The translations under genes were made by a program, and so were the position numbers. From positions 12,785 to 76,784 of the forward strand of contig JBHJOJ010000002.1 of assembly GCA_050329835.1 (NCBI GenBank): a stretch of 64,000 nt of DNA, read 5' to 3'. The number at the start of each line of letters is the position of its first letter. Position 1 is the first letter of the stretch. Positions 9,701 through 34,473 of the stretch are shown here, one piece after another. This DNA is from JANNOG01 sp050329835. Its GTDB lineage: Bacteria; Actinomycetota; Actinomycetes; Actinomycetales; JBBAYJ01. The notes beneath the pieces were generated by a model that saw nothing but the letters and a program-made list of their open reading frames with translations, did not search any database and had not been told where the DNA came from.

Positions 9701-12700
9701 GCAGCTGACCGCACACCTGGTCGCGGGCCTCGCCGACGCGGCCGGGACCGCGCGGGCAACCGCGTCGGACCGAGTCGAGGTCGGCGCCGGAGCGACCCCC
9801 GGGCGCGACGACGAAGATCCGGTCGCCGTCGTCGCCATGGCCTGCCGCTACCCCGGCGATGTCGGATCACCGGAGCAGCTGTGGCAGCTCGTCGCCGGCG
9901 GAGTGGACGCCGTCGGTCCACTGCCCCGCGACCGGGGCTGGGACGTCGCCGAGGTGACCCGGCAGGTCCCGGACCGAGGGGGATTCCTGTCGGGGGCGGG
10001 AGACTTCGACGCGCCCTTCTTCGGCGTGAGCCCGCGTGAAGCCCTCGCCATGGACCCGCAGCAACGCCTGATGCTGACCCTCTGCTGGGAGGCGCTGGAG
10101 CGGGCCGGGATCGACCCGCAGGGGCTGCGGGCGAGCGCAACCGGCGTGTTCGTCGGGGCGATGGCACCGGACTACGGGCCTCGGCTTCACGAACCCAGCG
10201 CGGCCGGAGGACACTTGCTGACGGGGTCGGCTCTCAGCGTGCTGTCCGGGCGGATCGCGTACACGCTCGGCCTCGAGGGCCCCGCGATCACTGTCGACAC
10301 CGCCTGCTCCGCCTCGCTGGTCGCGCTCCACCTCGCCGTGCAGTCGCTGCGCCGCCGGGAGTGCGTCCTCGCGCTCGCGGGGGGAGTCACCGTCATGTCG
10401 ACCCCAGGGATGTTCGTCGAGTTCGCGCGCCAGGGCGGACTCGCTGCAGACGGCCGGTGCAAGGCGTTCTCTGCGGCGGCCGACGGCACGGGGTGGGCCG
10501 AGGGCGCGGGAGTGCTCGTCCTCCAACGACTGAGCGACGCGCAGGCGGCCGGGCGCCCCGTCCTCGCGTTGGTGCGCGGCAGTGCAGTGAACCAGGACGG
10601 ACGGAGCAACGGGCTCACGGCACCCAATGGGCCGGCCCAGGAACGAGTGATCCGTCAGGCACTGGCCGACGCCCGCCTGGACCCCGGTGACATCCTCGCG
10701 GTCGAGGCCCACGGCACGGGCACGAAGCTGGGTGACCCGATCGAGGCCGCGGCCCTGCAGGCGACGTACGGCGCCGCTCACGGCGGCGACGACCCCGTGT
10801 GGCTCGGGTCGCTCAAGTCCAACACCGGGCACACCCAGGCCGCGGCCGGGGTGGGATCCGTGATCAAGATGGTCATGGCGATGCTCGCCCGGAGCCTCCC
10901 CCGGACACTGCACGTCACGCACGCCACGCCGCACGTCCCCTGGGATGCCGGCGGCCTGCGACTGCTGACCTCGGCCGTTCCGTTGCCGACCGGCACCGGG
11001 ACGCCGGTCCGGGTCGCCGTCTCCGGGTTCGGCATCAGCGGCACCAACTCCCATGTCATCCTCGAGGAGGCGCCGCCGACCCCCCGCGCCGCACCGGAGC
11101 CGGCACCGACGGCACGCTCCTCCACCGCCCTCGTCTGGGCCTTCAGCGCGGCGACGGCGAGCGGTCTGCGGGCCTTCGCGGCTCGACTCCGCGACCGCGC
11201 CACCGACCGCGCCACCGATGATTCCGCCGACGTCGGCGCCGACCTGACCACCGTCGGTGACGACCTGGACGCGGTCGGACGCGAGTTGGCCGGACGCAGC
11301 CGATTCGAGCACCGCGCCGTCGTCGTCGCGCACGGTAGCGACGACCTCGTGGCCGCCCTGGAGGCCGTCGCCGACGGCACGAGTCACCCGGCCGCGCAGG
11401 TGGGCAGGGCGGCACCCGACGTGCGGCCGATCCTGCTGTTCCCGGGGCAGGGCTCGCAGTGGGACGGGATGGCGAGCGCCCTGCTCGACGGGAGCGAGAC
11501 GTTCTGGGAGTCGATGTGCCGGTTCGACGGCGCGCTCGGGCGGCACGTGGACTGGTCCGCCCTGGACGTCCTGCGCCAGGAGCCCGACGCGCCCGTCCTG
11601 ACAGGTTCCGAGGTCGTGCAGCCCGTGCTGGCCGCGGTGATGGCGTCCCTGGCGACCATGTGGCGCACGGCCGGAATCGAGCCGGCGGCCGTGGTGGGGC
11701 ACTCGCAGGGTGAGCTGACCGCCGCCTGGACGGCCGGCGTGCTCAGCCTTGAGGAGCTCGCGCGGATCGTGACGCTTCGAAGCAGGTGCCTCGCCGCGAG
11801 GGCTCCCTCCGGAGGGATGCTCGCAGTTCCCCTCGACGCCGGGCGCGCGGCGGAGCTCGCCGACCCCTGGCGGGACCGCCTCTGGGTGGCCGTCCACAAC
11901 AGTCCTGCGGCCAGTGTGATAGCAGGCGACGTCACGGCGCTCGACGAGTTCGAGGCCGCGCACGCGGCCCGGCTGCCGATGCTCCGGCGACTCCCGGTCG
12001 ACTACGCCTCGCACACCCCGCACGTCGACGCACTGGCCCCCGAACTCGCCGGGATCATGGCGGGGGTGTCCCCGCGGGCCGGGACCGTGCCGTTCTGCTC
12101 GACGGTCACCGGCCGGTTCGTCGGACCCGGGGACCTCGACGCCGACTACTGGGTCGAGAACCTCAGGCGACCGGTGCGATTCGAGGAGGCCATCAGAACC
12201 ACTGCGGCCGAGGGCACTGGCACGCCCCTGTTCATCGAGGTCAGCCCGCACCCGGTTCTGGTCAACCACGTGCGTGACACCCTGGAGGCACTGGGACGAG
12301 ACGGTGTCGTCGTCGGGACCCTGACCCGCCACGAGGGAGACCGCGCCGATCTGCTCCGGTCCGTCGGCGCCGCCTTCGTGGCCGGCGCCGCAGTCGACTG
12401 GGCCGCCCTCCTCGGCCCGGCACCGACCCGGCGAACCGCGCCCACCTACCCGTTCCAGGGCGAGCGCTTCTGGATGTCGCCGGAACCCGCCGCGAACCGC
12501 AGCAGCCCCGCCACGCGGACCGGGGACGAGGGGCGACTCGCGCAGGTCCTGCCGCTGCCCGACGGGACGGTCCTCGGCACCGCCCAGGTCGCCGCGACGG
12601 GATGGCTGGCCGACCACGTCGTCGCGGACACGACGCTGCTCCCCGGCGCCGCGGTCGTCGACCTGGTGCTGGCAACGGGAAGGACGGTCGGTTGCCCCGT

Positions 12701-15353
12701 CCTCGACGACCTCGTGCTCTTGGCGCCGCTGGTGCTCGGGCAGGGCGAATCGTCGATCCAGGTCCACCTCGACCCGCCCGCCGACGACGGGTCGCGCGGG
12801 GTCACGGTTCACGGACGTCCCGTGGCCGCGACGGGGTGGACCCGACACGCGATCGGGCGCTGCTCCGCCGGTACCGCGGTCCCAGCCGGCGCGGCGCCCT
12901 CTCCCCAGGAGTCCTGGCCCCCGCCCTGGGACGAGATCGACGTGGCGGGTGCCTACGAACGGCTCGCTGCCCGTGGCTACCACTACGGCCCAGGCCTGCG
13001 TCGTCTGCGTCGGGCCTGGCGCAGCGCCGACGGTACCGTCCTGGCGGCCGAGGTGGCCGGAGCAGGCCCGGCAGGTGTCCGGACCTCACCGGTTCCTCCG
13101 GCCTTGCTCGACGGCGCCCTCCACCCGCTCCTGATGGCCGAGGCCGTCACCGGGAGCAGCGACGATCTGCTCCTGCCGTCCTCGTGGTCCGGCGTCCGGC
13201 TCGCCGACGAGGGCGTGCGGGAGGAATCGGGCGTGCTGCGCGTCGTGCTCACCCGGGACGTCCGTTCGGATGTCGGCCATTCGCTCGTGGCCGACGACAC
13301 CGCCGGCAGACGCGTCATCACGGTTGAGCGCCTCACCCTCCGTCGCGCTCCGGCGTGGCAGGTGGGTGGTCCGGGCCGGAGCGACCCCCTGCCGGAACCG
13401 GGAGGAATGACGCGACCGGCATCACGACCGGCGACACAACCGATCGGGGAGCCGGTGCAGAAGGTCGCCTGGCTCGACCTCGACGTCGGCCCGGGGGACC
13501 CGCTCGGCATCCGGTGGGCGCTGCTCGGCGATGACCTCGACACCCTCGTGGGCATCGAGTCCGCAGGGATTCCCCTGGAGAGCCACGACACCCTCGCTGC
13601 CCTGACGGCTGATCCCCACGGCGTCCCCGACCTCGTCGTGGTGGCAGCCGAAGGTCCGGGCGGCACCGACATCCCTGACGCCGTCCGCGTCGCCCTCGTC
13701 CGAGCGCTCCACACCCTGCAGGGCTGGCTCGCCGACGAGCGCACGTCCGGGTCGCGGCTGCTCGTGCTGACCCGACCCGGGGTGGCGGGCGCCGCGGTAC
13801 GAGGTCTGCTCCGTGCCGCCGGAGCCGAGCACCCCGGCCGGGTCGCGACGGCACAGGTGGCTCCCGGCGGCCACGGGGCATGGCCGGGCATCGCCGCCGC
13901 CGTCGCCGCCGGAGAGACGGAGGTCGTCGCGGATGACCAGGGCCGCCTCCGCGTGCCGCGGCTGCTGCCGGCGGCCCGCGGCGAAGCACCGCCTCCGGGA
14001 GCCGAGTCGTGGTCCGCCACGGACACGGTGCTGGTGACCGGGGGGACTGGCCGGGTCGGCGCCGTCGTCACCGAGCACCTCGTGCGGCGGCACGGTGTCC
14101 GGCACCTGCTGCTGCTCTCCCGCCGCGGTGACGGCGACGCCGCCGCTGGGGCGCTCACCGCCCGGCTCACCGACGCCGGCGCACAGGTGACGGTCGCTGC
14201 GGTCGACACCGCCGACCGGCCGGCCCTGGCCCGGGCGTTGGACGCGATCCCGGCCGACCACCCGTTGGGCGCCGTCGTCCACGCCGCCGGAGTGCTGGCC
14301 GACGCCCCACTCGACCGGCTCGATCCGAGCGCACTGGATGCCGTCCTCCGACCCAAGATCGATGCTGCGTGGCACCTGCACGAGCTGACCCGCGACCTGC
14401 CGATCCAGCACTTTGTCGTCCTCTCGTCGGTCGCAGGCACGCTCGGCCTGCCCGGGCAGGCCAACTACGCGGCCGCCAATGCCGCGCTCGACGAGCTGAT
14501 CCAGCTGCGTCGGGACGCGGGCCTCACCGGGCAATCCCTGGTCTGGGGGTTGTGGAGCCCCGGACCGGGGATGACTGACGTGGTCGGTCGCGTCGAGCAC
14601 GCACGGCTGGCACGCGCCGGAGTGGCCGCGCTGTCCGATGCCGAGGGCCTCGCCCTGCTGGACGCGGCCCTCGCCTCCGGCGAAGCAGTCCCGGTGGTGG
14701 CCCGCTGGGTTTCGGGCGGCCGACCCGACCTGCGGTCCGCGCTGTTCCGACGGGCACCCGGCGGCGCGGTCGACCCCGAGCCGGGACTCGCGTTCTCCGC
14801 TGCGCCGAGCGGGCGAAGCGCCCCGTCGCAGGAACTGGCCGGGATCGGCGAGCGGGACGTCGCGACACGCGGACGGCTGGCGGAGCTACCGCCCGCCGCG
14901 GCTCGGGAGCACCTCCTGCAGGTCGTGCGGGAGGTGGTCGCCGACGTCCTCGGATACCCCGGGATCGGCCATGTCCAACCGGACCGGACGTTCGTCGAGC
15001 TCGGCCTCGACTCGTTGACCCTTGTGGAGCTCCGCAACCGGCTCGGCTCCGCTACCGGCCTTCGACTCCCCGCGACGCTCGCCTTCGACCACCCCACGGT
15101 GTTCGCCCTCGCGGAGCGTCTCGCCGACGACTTGGTCCCGGCCGAACCGACAGCCCAGGACGCCCTCCGGGCAGCCCTGGACCGGGTGAGCGCCGAGGTC
15201 GGCCGTGACGCCTCGTCCCGACCGCAGCTCGTCGCCATCCTGCACGGCGCGCTCGATCGGCTCACCGGGCACGGTCCCGACGCCGACACCCCGGCCGCAC
15301 CCGACGGCCTCGACGACGACACGGCCCTCTTCGACTACCTGGACGCCCGGTGA
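6783..15353 (+). CDS. PKS A: loading module (KSQ-AT-ACP) and module 1 (KS-AT-DH-KR-ACP)
   Basis: 2856 residues; ATG at 6783 preceded by AGGAGGG. Loading module: KSQ (about 9-425) whose active-site Cys is Gln172 (VDSGQSS), the hallmark of a decarboxylating starter KS; AT (540-864) with GHSQGE, Ser632, and a YASH specificity motif, predicting methylmalonyl-CoA and hence a propionyl starter; ACP (910-981). Module 1: KS (1012-1432, Cys1175 in DTACSAS); AT (1549-1874, Ser1641, YASH, methylmalonyl-type); DH (1918-2190, His1945, LLDGALH, YGP motif) in which the Gly of HxxxGxxxxP is Asp1949; KR (2413-2640, TGGTGRVG, Ser/Tyr/Asn present, LAD at the LDD position, suggesting B-type); ACP (2706-2783, LGLDSL). 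The C-terminal ~65 residues look like a docking region pairing with PKS B. Confidence 0.96.
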   Translation: MGEGTVEPIAVIGLSCRFPGADGPDDFWQLLRDGVDAVTAAPAARWPGHALPDYRRGGFVDGIEDFDAAFFGIDDAEADAMDPQHRMALQLAWHAVEDARTPLDRLCDRGVGVFAAAGGDGYARLAHGLTHRHGTLEVTRHSYIGTHPAMLANRISYALGLRGPSITVDSGQSSGLVAVHLACESLRRRESAVALATAVSLLVLAETTREIAELGVLSPDGRCHVLDARANGYVRGEGGGAVLLKPLASAVADGDPVRGVILGSAVNNDGGGAVLTTPTAAAQHEVIEKARVAAGVDPARIGYVELHGTGTRVGDPVEAAALGEAVGRHRAPGQPLPVGSVKTSIGHLEGASGMAGLTKALLAVAHRELPGDVGHEQDNPEIPMSELGLRVVDRTQPWPPSGDRCVAGVSSFGMGGTNCHLLVAASPVTAERSTGPAVTAHPEPPRERPRATPVAGDLPLLVSTRSVGALRAAAGLLGDRLDSGLDAAQVATALRHTRSQLPQRAAVLGHDPRSALAALAEGRSHPDVVTGAALHGDAPRTFIFPGQGSQWPGMAAELLQQSTVFADQVHECAEALAPFVDWDLLDVLRGSPGSVDGTRVDVVQPALWSVMVGLAAVWRTAGVRPEVVIGHSQGEIAAATVVGALSVADGARVVALRSISLAALAGSGRMLSVAADVNTVAQALAEHAPEATVAVINGPRSTVVSGRPGDLAELEGQLIVAGYRTRHVAVDYASHSSDVERVREELLDRLAPVAPRSVEATFLSTVDGRPVDTATLDAHYWYRSLREPVRFGPAVARSIEAGSRIFVECSPHPILSAAVEETAEAAGADVTVVATLRREEGAAEQVRRALGQAWTAGLPVDWEAGRPPGPPRSGMVALPAYPFEQRRHWLGIDRSITRPRPTTNPLAVDAVRDLVARITAEARGDAAVEPDHDVTFTDLGIDSVRALDMRNRLRDATGLALPAAVVFDHPTPAQLTAHLVAGLADAAGTARATASDRVEVGAGATPGRDDEDPVAVVAMACRYPGDVGSPEQLWQLVAGGVDAVGPLPRDRGWDVAEVTRQVPDRGGFLSGAGDFDAPFFGVSPREALAMDPQQRLMLTLCWEALERAGIDPQGLRASATGVFVGAMAPDYGPRLHEPSAAGGHLLTGSALSVLSGRIAYTLGLEGPAITVDTACSASLVALHLAVQSLRRRECVLALAGGVTVMSTPGMFVEFARQGGLAADGRCKAFSAAADGTGWAEGAGVLVLQRLSDAQAAGRPVLALVRGSAVNQDGRSNGLTAPNGPAQERVIRQALADARLDPGDILAVEAHGTGTKLGDPIEAAALQATYGAAHGGDDPVWLGSLKSNTGHTQAAAGVGSVIKMVMAMLARSLPRTLHVTHATPHVPWDAGGLRLLTSAVPLPTGTGTPVRVAVSGFGISGTNSHVILEEAPPTPRAAPEPAPTARSSTALVWAFSAATASGLRAFAARLRDRATDRATDDSADVGADLTTVGDDLDAVGRELAGRSRFEHRAVVVAHGSDDLVAALEAVADGTSHPAAQVGRAAPDVRPILLFPGQGSQWDGMASALLDGSETFWESMCRFDGALGRHVDWSALDVLRQEPDAPVLTGSEVVQPVLAAVMASLATMWRTAGIEPAAVVGHSQGELTAAWTAGVLSLEELARIVTLRSRCLAARAPSGGMLAVPLDAGRAAELADPWRDRLWVAVHNSPAASVIAGDVTALDEFEAAHAARLPMLRRLPVDYASHTPHVDALAPELAGIMAGVSPRAGTVPFCSTVTGRFVGPGDLDADYWVENLRRPVRFEEAIRTTAAEGTGTPLFIEVSPHPVLVNHVRDTLEALGRDGVVVGTLTRHEGDRADLLRSVGAAFVAGAAVDWAALLGPAPTRRTAPTYPFQGERFWMSPEPAANRSSPATRTGDEGRLAQVLPLPDGTVLGTAQVAATGWLADHVVADTTLLPGAAVVDLVLATGRTVGCPVLDDLVLLAPLVLGQGESSIQVHLDPPADDGSRGVTVHGRPVAATGWTRHAIGRCSAGTAVPAGAAPSPQESWPPPWDEIDVAGAYERLAARGYHYGPGLRRLRRAWRSADGTVLAAEVAGAGPAGVRTSPVPPALLDGALHPLLMAEAVTGSSDDLLLPSSWSGVRLADEGVREESGVLRVVLTRDVRSDVGHSLVADDTAGRRVITVERLTLRRAPAWQVGGPGRSDPLPEPGGMTRPASRPATQPIGEPVQKVAWLDLDVGPGDPLGIRWALLGDDLDTLVGIESAGIPLESHDTLAALTADPHGVPDLVVVAAEGPGGTDIPDAVRVALVRALHTLQGWLADERTSGSRLLVLTRPGVAGAAVRGLLRAAGAEHPGRVATAQVAPGGHGAWPGIAAAVAAGETEVVADDQGRLRVPRLLPAARGEAPPPGAESWSATDTVLVTGGTGRVGAVVTEHLVRRHGVRHLLLLSRRGDGDAAAGALTARLTDAGAQVTVAAVDTADRPALARALDAIPADHPLGAVVHAAGVLADAPLDRLDPSALDAVLRPKIDAAWHLHELTRDLPIQHFVVLSSVAGTLGLPGQANYAAANAALDELIQLRRDAGLTGQSLVWGLWSPGPGMTDVVGRVEHARLARAGVAALSDAEGLALLDAALASGEAVPVVARWVSGGRPDLRSALFRRAPGGAVDPEPGLAFSAAPSGRSAPSQELAGIGERDVATRGRLAELPPAAAREHLLQVVREVVADVLGYPGIGHVQPDRTFVELGLDSLTLVELRNRLGSATGLRLPATLAFDHPTVFALAERLADDLVPAEPTAQDALRAALDRVSAEVGRDASSRPQLVAILHGALDRLTGHGPDADTPAAPDGLDDDTALFDYLDAR

Positions 15354-15406
15354 ACGCGGACGTCCGGGCGGCGGCACACCCACCTCGCACAGAAGGGACG
15401 CCCGCC

Positions 15407-20824
<5,418 letters not shown>

Positions 20825-20849
20825 CGGTCGGGCGGGAAGAGGGTCATCC

Positions 20850-23800
20850 ATGGCCGACGAAGCCGAACTGCGCGAGTACCTACGACGTGCCGTCACAGAT
20901 CTGTCCCGCACCCGGCGCGACCTCGCCGACGTCCGTCACGCCGCCCACGAACCGATCGCGATCACCGGGATGTCGTGCCGGTTCCCCGGTGGCGCAGACG
21001 GACCTGACCACTACTGGGACCTCCTGCGACGGGGGGCCGATGTCGTGGCCGACGTCCCCCGGGAGCGCTTCGACCTCGCCGCCTTCGCCGACCGCGACCC
21101 CGGGGCCGCCGCGCGCGTCTACACGCGTGCGGCCGCGCTGCTGGACGACGTCGCGGGGTGGGACGCCGATTTCTTCGGCGTCCCACCCCGCGAGGCCCTC
21201 CGGATGGACCCCGCGCAACGGCTTGTCATGGAGTTGGTCTGGGAGCTCCTCGAGGACGCCGGCATTCCGCCCACGTCCCTCGCGGGCAGTCGCACTGCCG
21301 TGGTGCTGGGGCTCATGGACACTCAGGGCTACGCCCGGGTGCAGGTCGATGCGGCGGGACCCGACGTCGCCGGCGACCCCTTCTTCGGGCAGGGTCTGAG
21401 CCCCAGTGTGCTGGCGGGTCGCGTCGCCCATCACTTCGACCTGCGAGGCCCCGCACTGACGATCGACACTGCATGCTCGTCGTCGTTGGTCGCGGTGCAC
21501 CTGGCCGTCCAGGCGCTGCGTCGGGGTGAGTGCGACCTCGCCGTGGCCGGGGGAGCATTCGTGCTCGCCACTGCCGATACCCACGTCCAGACCTGCGCCA
21601 CCTCACAGCTGAGCCCGCTGGGGCGGGGCCGCACGTTCGACCGGGCCGCGGACGGGTACGTGCTCGGGGAGGGCGCGGGGCTGGTGCTTCTCGAGCGGAC
21701 CTCCGCCGCCCGGCGCAACAGGCGCCGCGTGCTCGGCCTCGTCCTCGGCAGCGCGACCAACCAGGACGGCCGCAGCAACGGCCTCACCGCTCCCAGCAGG
21801 AGTGCACAGGTAGCCGTGGTCCGGGCCGCCCTCGACGACGCCCGGGTGGAGCCCGACGCCGTCGGGTACGTCGAGGCACACGGCTCCGGCACAGCTCTCG
21901 GCGACGCCATTGAACTCGGTGCGTTGCACGACGTCTTCGGCGGGCGCAGCCGTGTGGGACCCCTTGCCGTCGGCGCCGTCAAGACCAACATCGGACACAC
22001 CCAGTCGGCCGCCGGGATCGCGGGGCTCATCAAGGCGGTCCTCACCCTGGACCGGGAGACGCTCGTCCCCAACCTCGGCCTCAGCGACCCGTGCGATGCC
22101 GTGCCCGGCGACGGCAGCCTGTTCCCGATCCGGGAGGCGAGCCCGTTCCCCACCGGCCCCGCCCGGCTGGCCGGCGTCAGTAGCTTCGGCTGGTCGGGCA
22201 CGAACGCTCACGTCGTGGTGGGACCCGCCCCTGAAGCAGAACCCCGCCACCTCCCCACGGTCCCTCTGCCGTTGCTGGTGTCCGCGGCGGACCCGGCCGC
22301 CCTTCGGACCCAGCTCACTCGACTCGCGGCGTGGGTGACCGCGCACCCCGAGACCCCCCTCCTCGACCTCGCGCACACCCTCGTGACCGGCCGGGCGGTC
22401 CACGACGTGCGGTGGGGCACCGTGGTGACCGACCGGGACGAGGCGGCGAGGGCGCTCACGGCGGCCGCCGCCGATCACGACTCGCCCCGCCTGTCGGGCA
22501 GCCCCCGGGTGGCCTTCCTGCTGCCCGGAGTGGGAGAGGAGTACCCCCGGCTGGGCGCTGGGCTGCTCCGGTCGGACGCGGTGTTCGCCGCAGTCGTCGG
22601 CGACTGCCGCAACCACCTGCAGGACCTCGGGGTCGAGCTGGGACCCTGGTTGGACCGGGACCCCGGGACGGGCCGCCGGCCGGGTGACCCGTTCGCGGGG
22701 GCGGCCGCTGCCTCGGGCACCGCCCTGCGCGACATCGCCACCGGCGAGGTCGCGGACACCGCGACCGTCCACGCCTACGTCTTCACCGTCGAGTACGCCC
22801 TCGCCAGGTCCCTGATGGGCCGCGGGGTGCAGCCGGACGTGCTGCTGGGGTACAGCCTCGGGGAGTACGTCGCGGCCTGTCTGGCGGGGGTCCTCGACCT
22901 GCCGGACGCGCTGCACGTCGTGGTGGAGCGTGGCCGGCTCCTCGCGGGCACCGGACGCGGCGCCATGCTCGCTGTCGCCGCCGACGAAGCGGTCGTGAGG
23001 GAGGCGATCCGCGCGACCGGGGACGAGGTCGACGTGGCCGCCGTCAACGGACCCGACATGACGGTCGCCAGCGGCATCTCCGAGGGCATCGACGCGCTGG
23101 CCCAGCGGTTGGCCGGCGACGGGGTTCCGGCCGTGCGGATGCGGACGGACCACGCGTTCCACTCGCGCCTGTCGGCGCCGGCACGCGACGGACTCGCGGC
23201 GGTCCTGGCAGCGGTGGACCTGCGGCCGCCGCGACTGCCCGTGGTCAGCAACCGGACCGGGCTGCCGCTCACGGCCGCGGAGGCAACGACCGTCGACCAC
23301 TGGGTGTCCCACTTGGTCGAGCCGGTCCGATTCGCCGGCGGAGTGGCGTCCTGCCGCGCCACCGGCGTCGACACGTTCGTCGAGGTGGGGCCGGGACAGA
23401 CGCTGGGCGGGCTGGTCCACCGCAGCCTCGGGCACGACCCGGTACGGGTGCTGGCCACGCTGCCCGGGTTGCACGACGCGGCGCGGGGTGACCCGACCCA
23501 CGACGAGGCGACCCGGGTCCTGGCCACCTGTGTGCGGCTGTGGGAGGCCGGGATCGCTATCGACATGACGGCCGCGGCTCCGGGTGGCCGACCCGTCGCC
23601 GCCCCGACGTACCCGTTCCAGCGCACTCGGTTCTGGCCACGAACCGACGGCCCCGCCGTGACGCCGCTCCAGCGATCAGTCGTGGACGAGAAGCCGCGGA
23701 ACCAGGCGTTCACCATCACGTGGCGCCGCGAGCTCGACCCTGCTTCCTTGCCCCCGGACCGCGACCCGGATCCCCTGGTGCTGGTGGCCGACCGAGGCGG

Positions 23801-25516
23801 TGTCGCCGGTCGACTCGCCTCGCTCGCCGAGACCGCCGGCGCCCGTGTCGTGGTGGTGGATCCGGACTCCGACCCCGAGGCGACGGCACGGGCCGCAGCG
23901 TCCGCGCCGGCCGACCGGACCCTGCGTGTGGCGTTCCTGCGGGGGCTCGACGCCGACCGTCCCACCGCGTCGATCTCGGAGTCCTATCTCCCCCTGCTCC
24001 GGACCGTGCAGGCCGTGGGCGACCGGGCGGGCGGCGTGCGGCTGCTCACGGTGAGCCGAGGGGGCAGCGAGGTCTTGGGCGACGACGCGCGCGGGCCCGC
24101 GACCGTGGCGGGACACGGGCTCGGGAGGGTGGCTCGGGTCGAGTATGCGGGTCTCGACTGGGACGGTCTCGACCTCGACCCGGACGTCGCCGACGTGACC
24201 GACGACGCGGCGTGGGTCGCCGCCGAGCTCGACCGACCCCGCGGCGGGACCGTCGTCGCGGTGCGCCGAGGGCGACGCTGGGTGCCGGAGTGGACGCCGC
24301 TCGACACCACACCGGAGGCGACGTCCCCGGGAGGGGCCGGAATCCCCTCGACCAGCGCGGGAGAGCCGCCCGTATGGCGCGTCGGCGGTACCTACCTCGT
24401 CATCGGCGGGGCCCGGGGCCTGGGCCGGGTCCTCGCGCGACGGCTCGTCGGCCTCGGGGTGACCCGGCTCGCCCTCGTGGGCCGGACAGCCACCCGCCAC
24501 GACACCGCCGACCTGACCACCGCAGGGGCCGAGGTTCTCGCGCTCGACGCCGACGCCAGCAGCCCCGACCAGCTGCGGGCCGCCATCGGACAGTGCCGGG
24601 AGCACTTCGGCGCCCTCGACGGGCTCGTCCACGCAGCCGGGCTGCCCGCCAGCGGGATGCTTCGTCGACAGGCCCCGGACGGCGTCCTCGCCACCATGGC
24701 CGCCAAGGTGAACGCACTCGAGGTCATCGGTGAGGAGCTCGACCGTCCTGACCCGCCCGAGCTGGTGGTCCTGTACTCGTCCGCGGTCACGGTCCTGGGC
24801 GCCATCGGCGAGGCCGACTACTGCGCCGCCAACACCGTTCTCGACGCGTACGGCGCCGCCCTGGACGCCCGGTACCCCCGGACCCGGGTTCGCACCATCG
24901 CCTGGGGCCCCTGGCAGCACGACGCGTGGCAGTCCCCGGCTGCCGGGCCGGGCAACGCCCTGGCGGAGCGCGCCGGCGACGTCCGGAGGCGCTACGGCTT
25001 CACCGACGAGCAGGGATGCACGCTCCTCGACGACGTCATCGGTGCCGGTCCCGCGACGGTGATCGCCGTTCGGCACACCTTGGAGCAGGCCCGGCGCGAA
25101 TGGACCGAGCTGCTGGATCTCGACGGGCTGGTGATGAGGTCCTCGGCGAGCGGACAACGGTTCCCACGGCCGCAGCTGCGGGTCGAGTACGTCGCCCCGC
25201 GGAGCCGGACCGAGCGCATGGTGGCCGAGGCCTGGCAGGAGTACCTCGGCATCGAGACCGTGGGCGCTGACGACCCGTTCTTCGACCTCGGAGGGAACTC
25301 CCTCGTGGGTCTGGCCATGATCCGCGCCCTCGAGCAGCGACTCGGCACGACCATCCCGCCGGCTCTGCTGTTCGAACACCCGACCGTCGCCGACCTGTCC
25401 CAGGTGCTCGACACCGCCGTCGACACGGCCGTCGACACCGCCGCCTCCGTGGACGCCGGGGCCGACCGCGGCCGACGACGCCGGGTGGCCCGCACGTCGA
25501 GGAGAGGACCGACGAC

Positions 25517-25520
<4 letters not shown>
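20850..25520 (+). CDS. PKS C: module 3 (KS-AT-KR-ACP)
   Basis: 1556 residues; ATG at 20850 after GGAAGAGGG. An N-terminal docking helix (ELREYLRRAVTDL) is present. KS (about 36-455) has Cys209 in DTACSSS. The AT (552-906) has GYSLGE with Ser669 and a DHAFH motif: HAFH normally means malonyl-CoA, but the GYS variant differs from classic actinobacterial ATs, so specificity is open. No DH or ER. The KR (1179-1404) has an IGGARGLG nucleotide motif with Ser and DYCAAN intact, so it is probably active and leaves a hydroxyl. ACP (1447-1520) is of LGGNSL type. The C-terminus is short and basic, without an obvious docking helix, and its stop overlaps the start of PKS D (ATGA). Confidence 0.95.
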
Positions 25521-34398
<8,878 letters not shown>

Positions 34399-34402
<4 letters not shown>

Positions 34403-34473
34403 CCCGGCGACACGTCCACGTCCGGGGGACACAGACCAGGCCTGTCGAGCAGCCGGAGGGAGCACCGTCATGA
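34399..34473 (+). CDS. 24-residue small ORF joining PKS D to the extender cassette
   Basis: ATG at 34399 overlaps the PKS D stop (ATGA), and its own TGA overlaps the next gene's ATG at 34470, again as ATGA. A GGAGGCGGGG stretch precedes it at a usable distance. The peptide is short, polar and basic (MTRRHVHVRG start) and resembles nothing I know. Its likely role is to carry ribosomes across the 67-bp gap so that the cassette is translated with the PKS. It may also be chance. Confidence 0.4.
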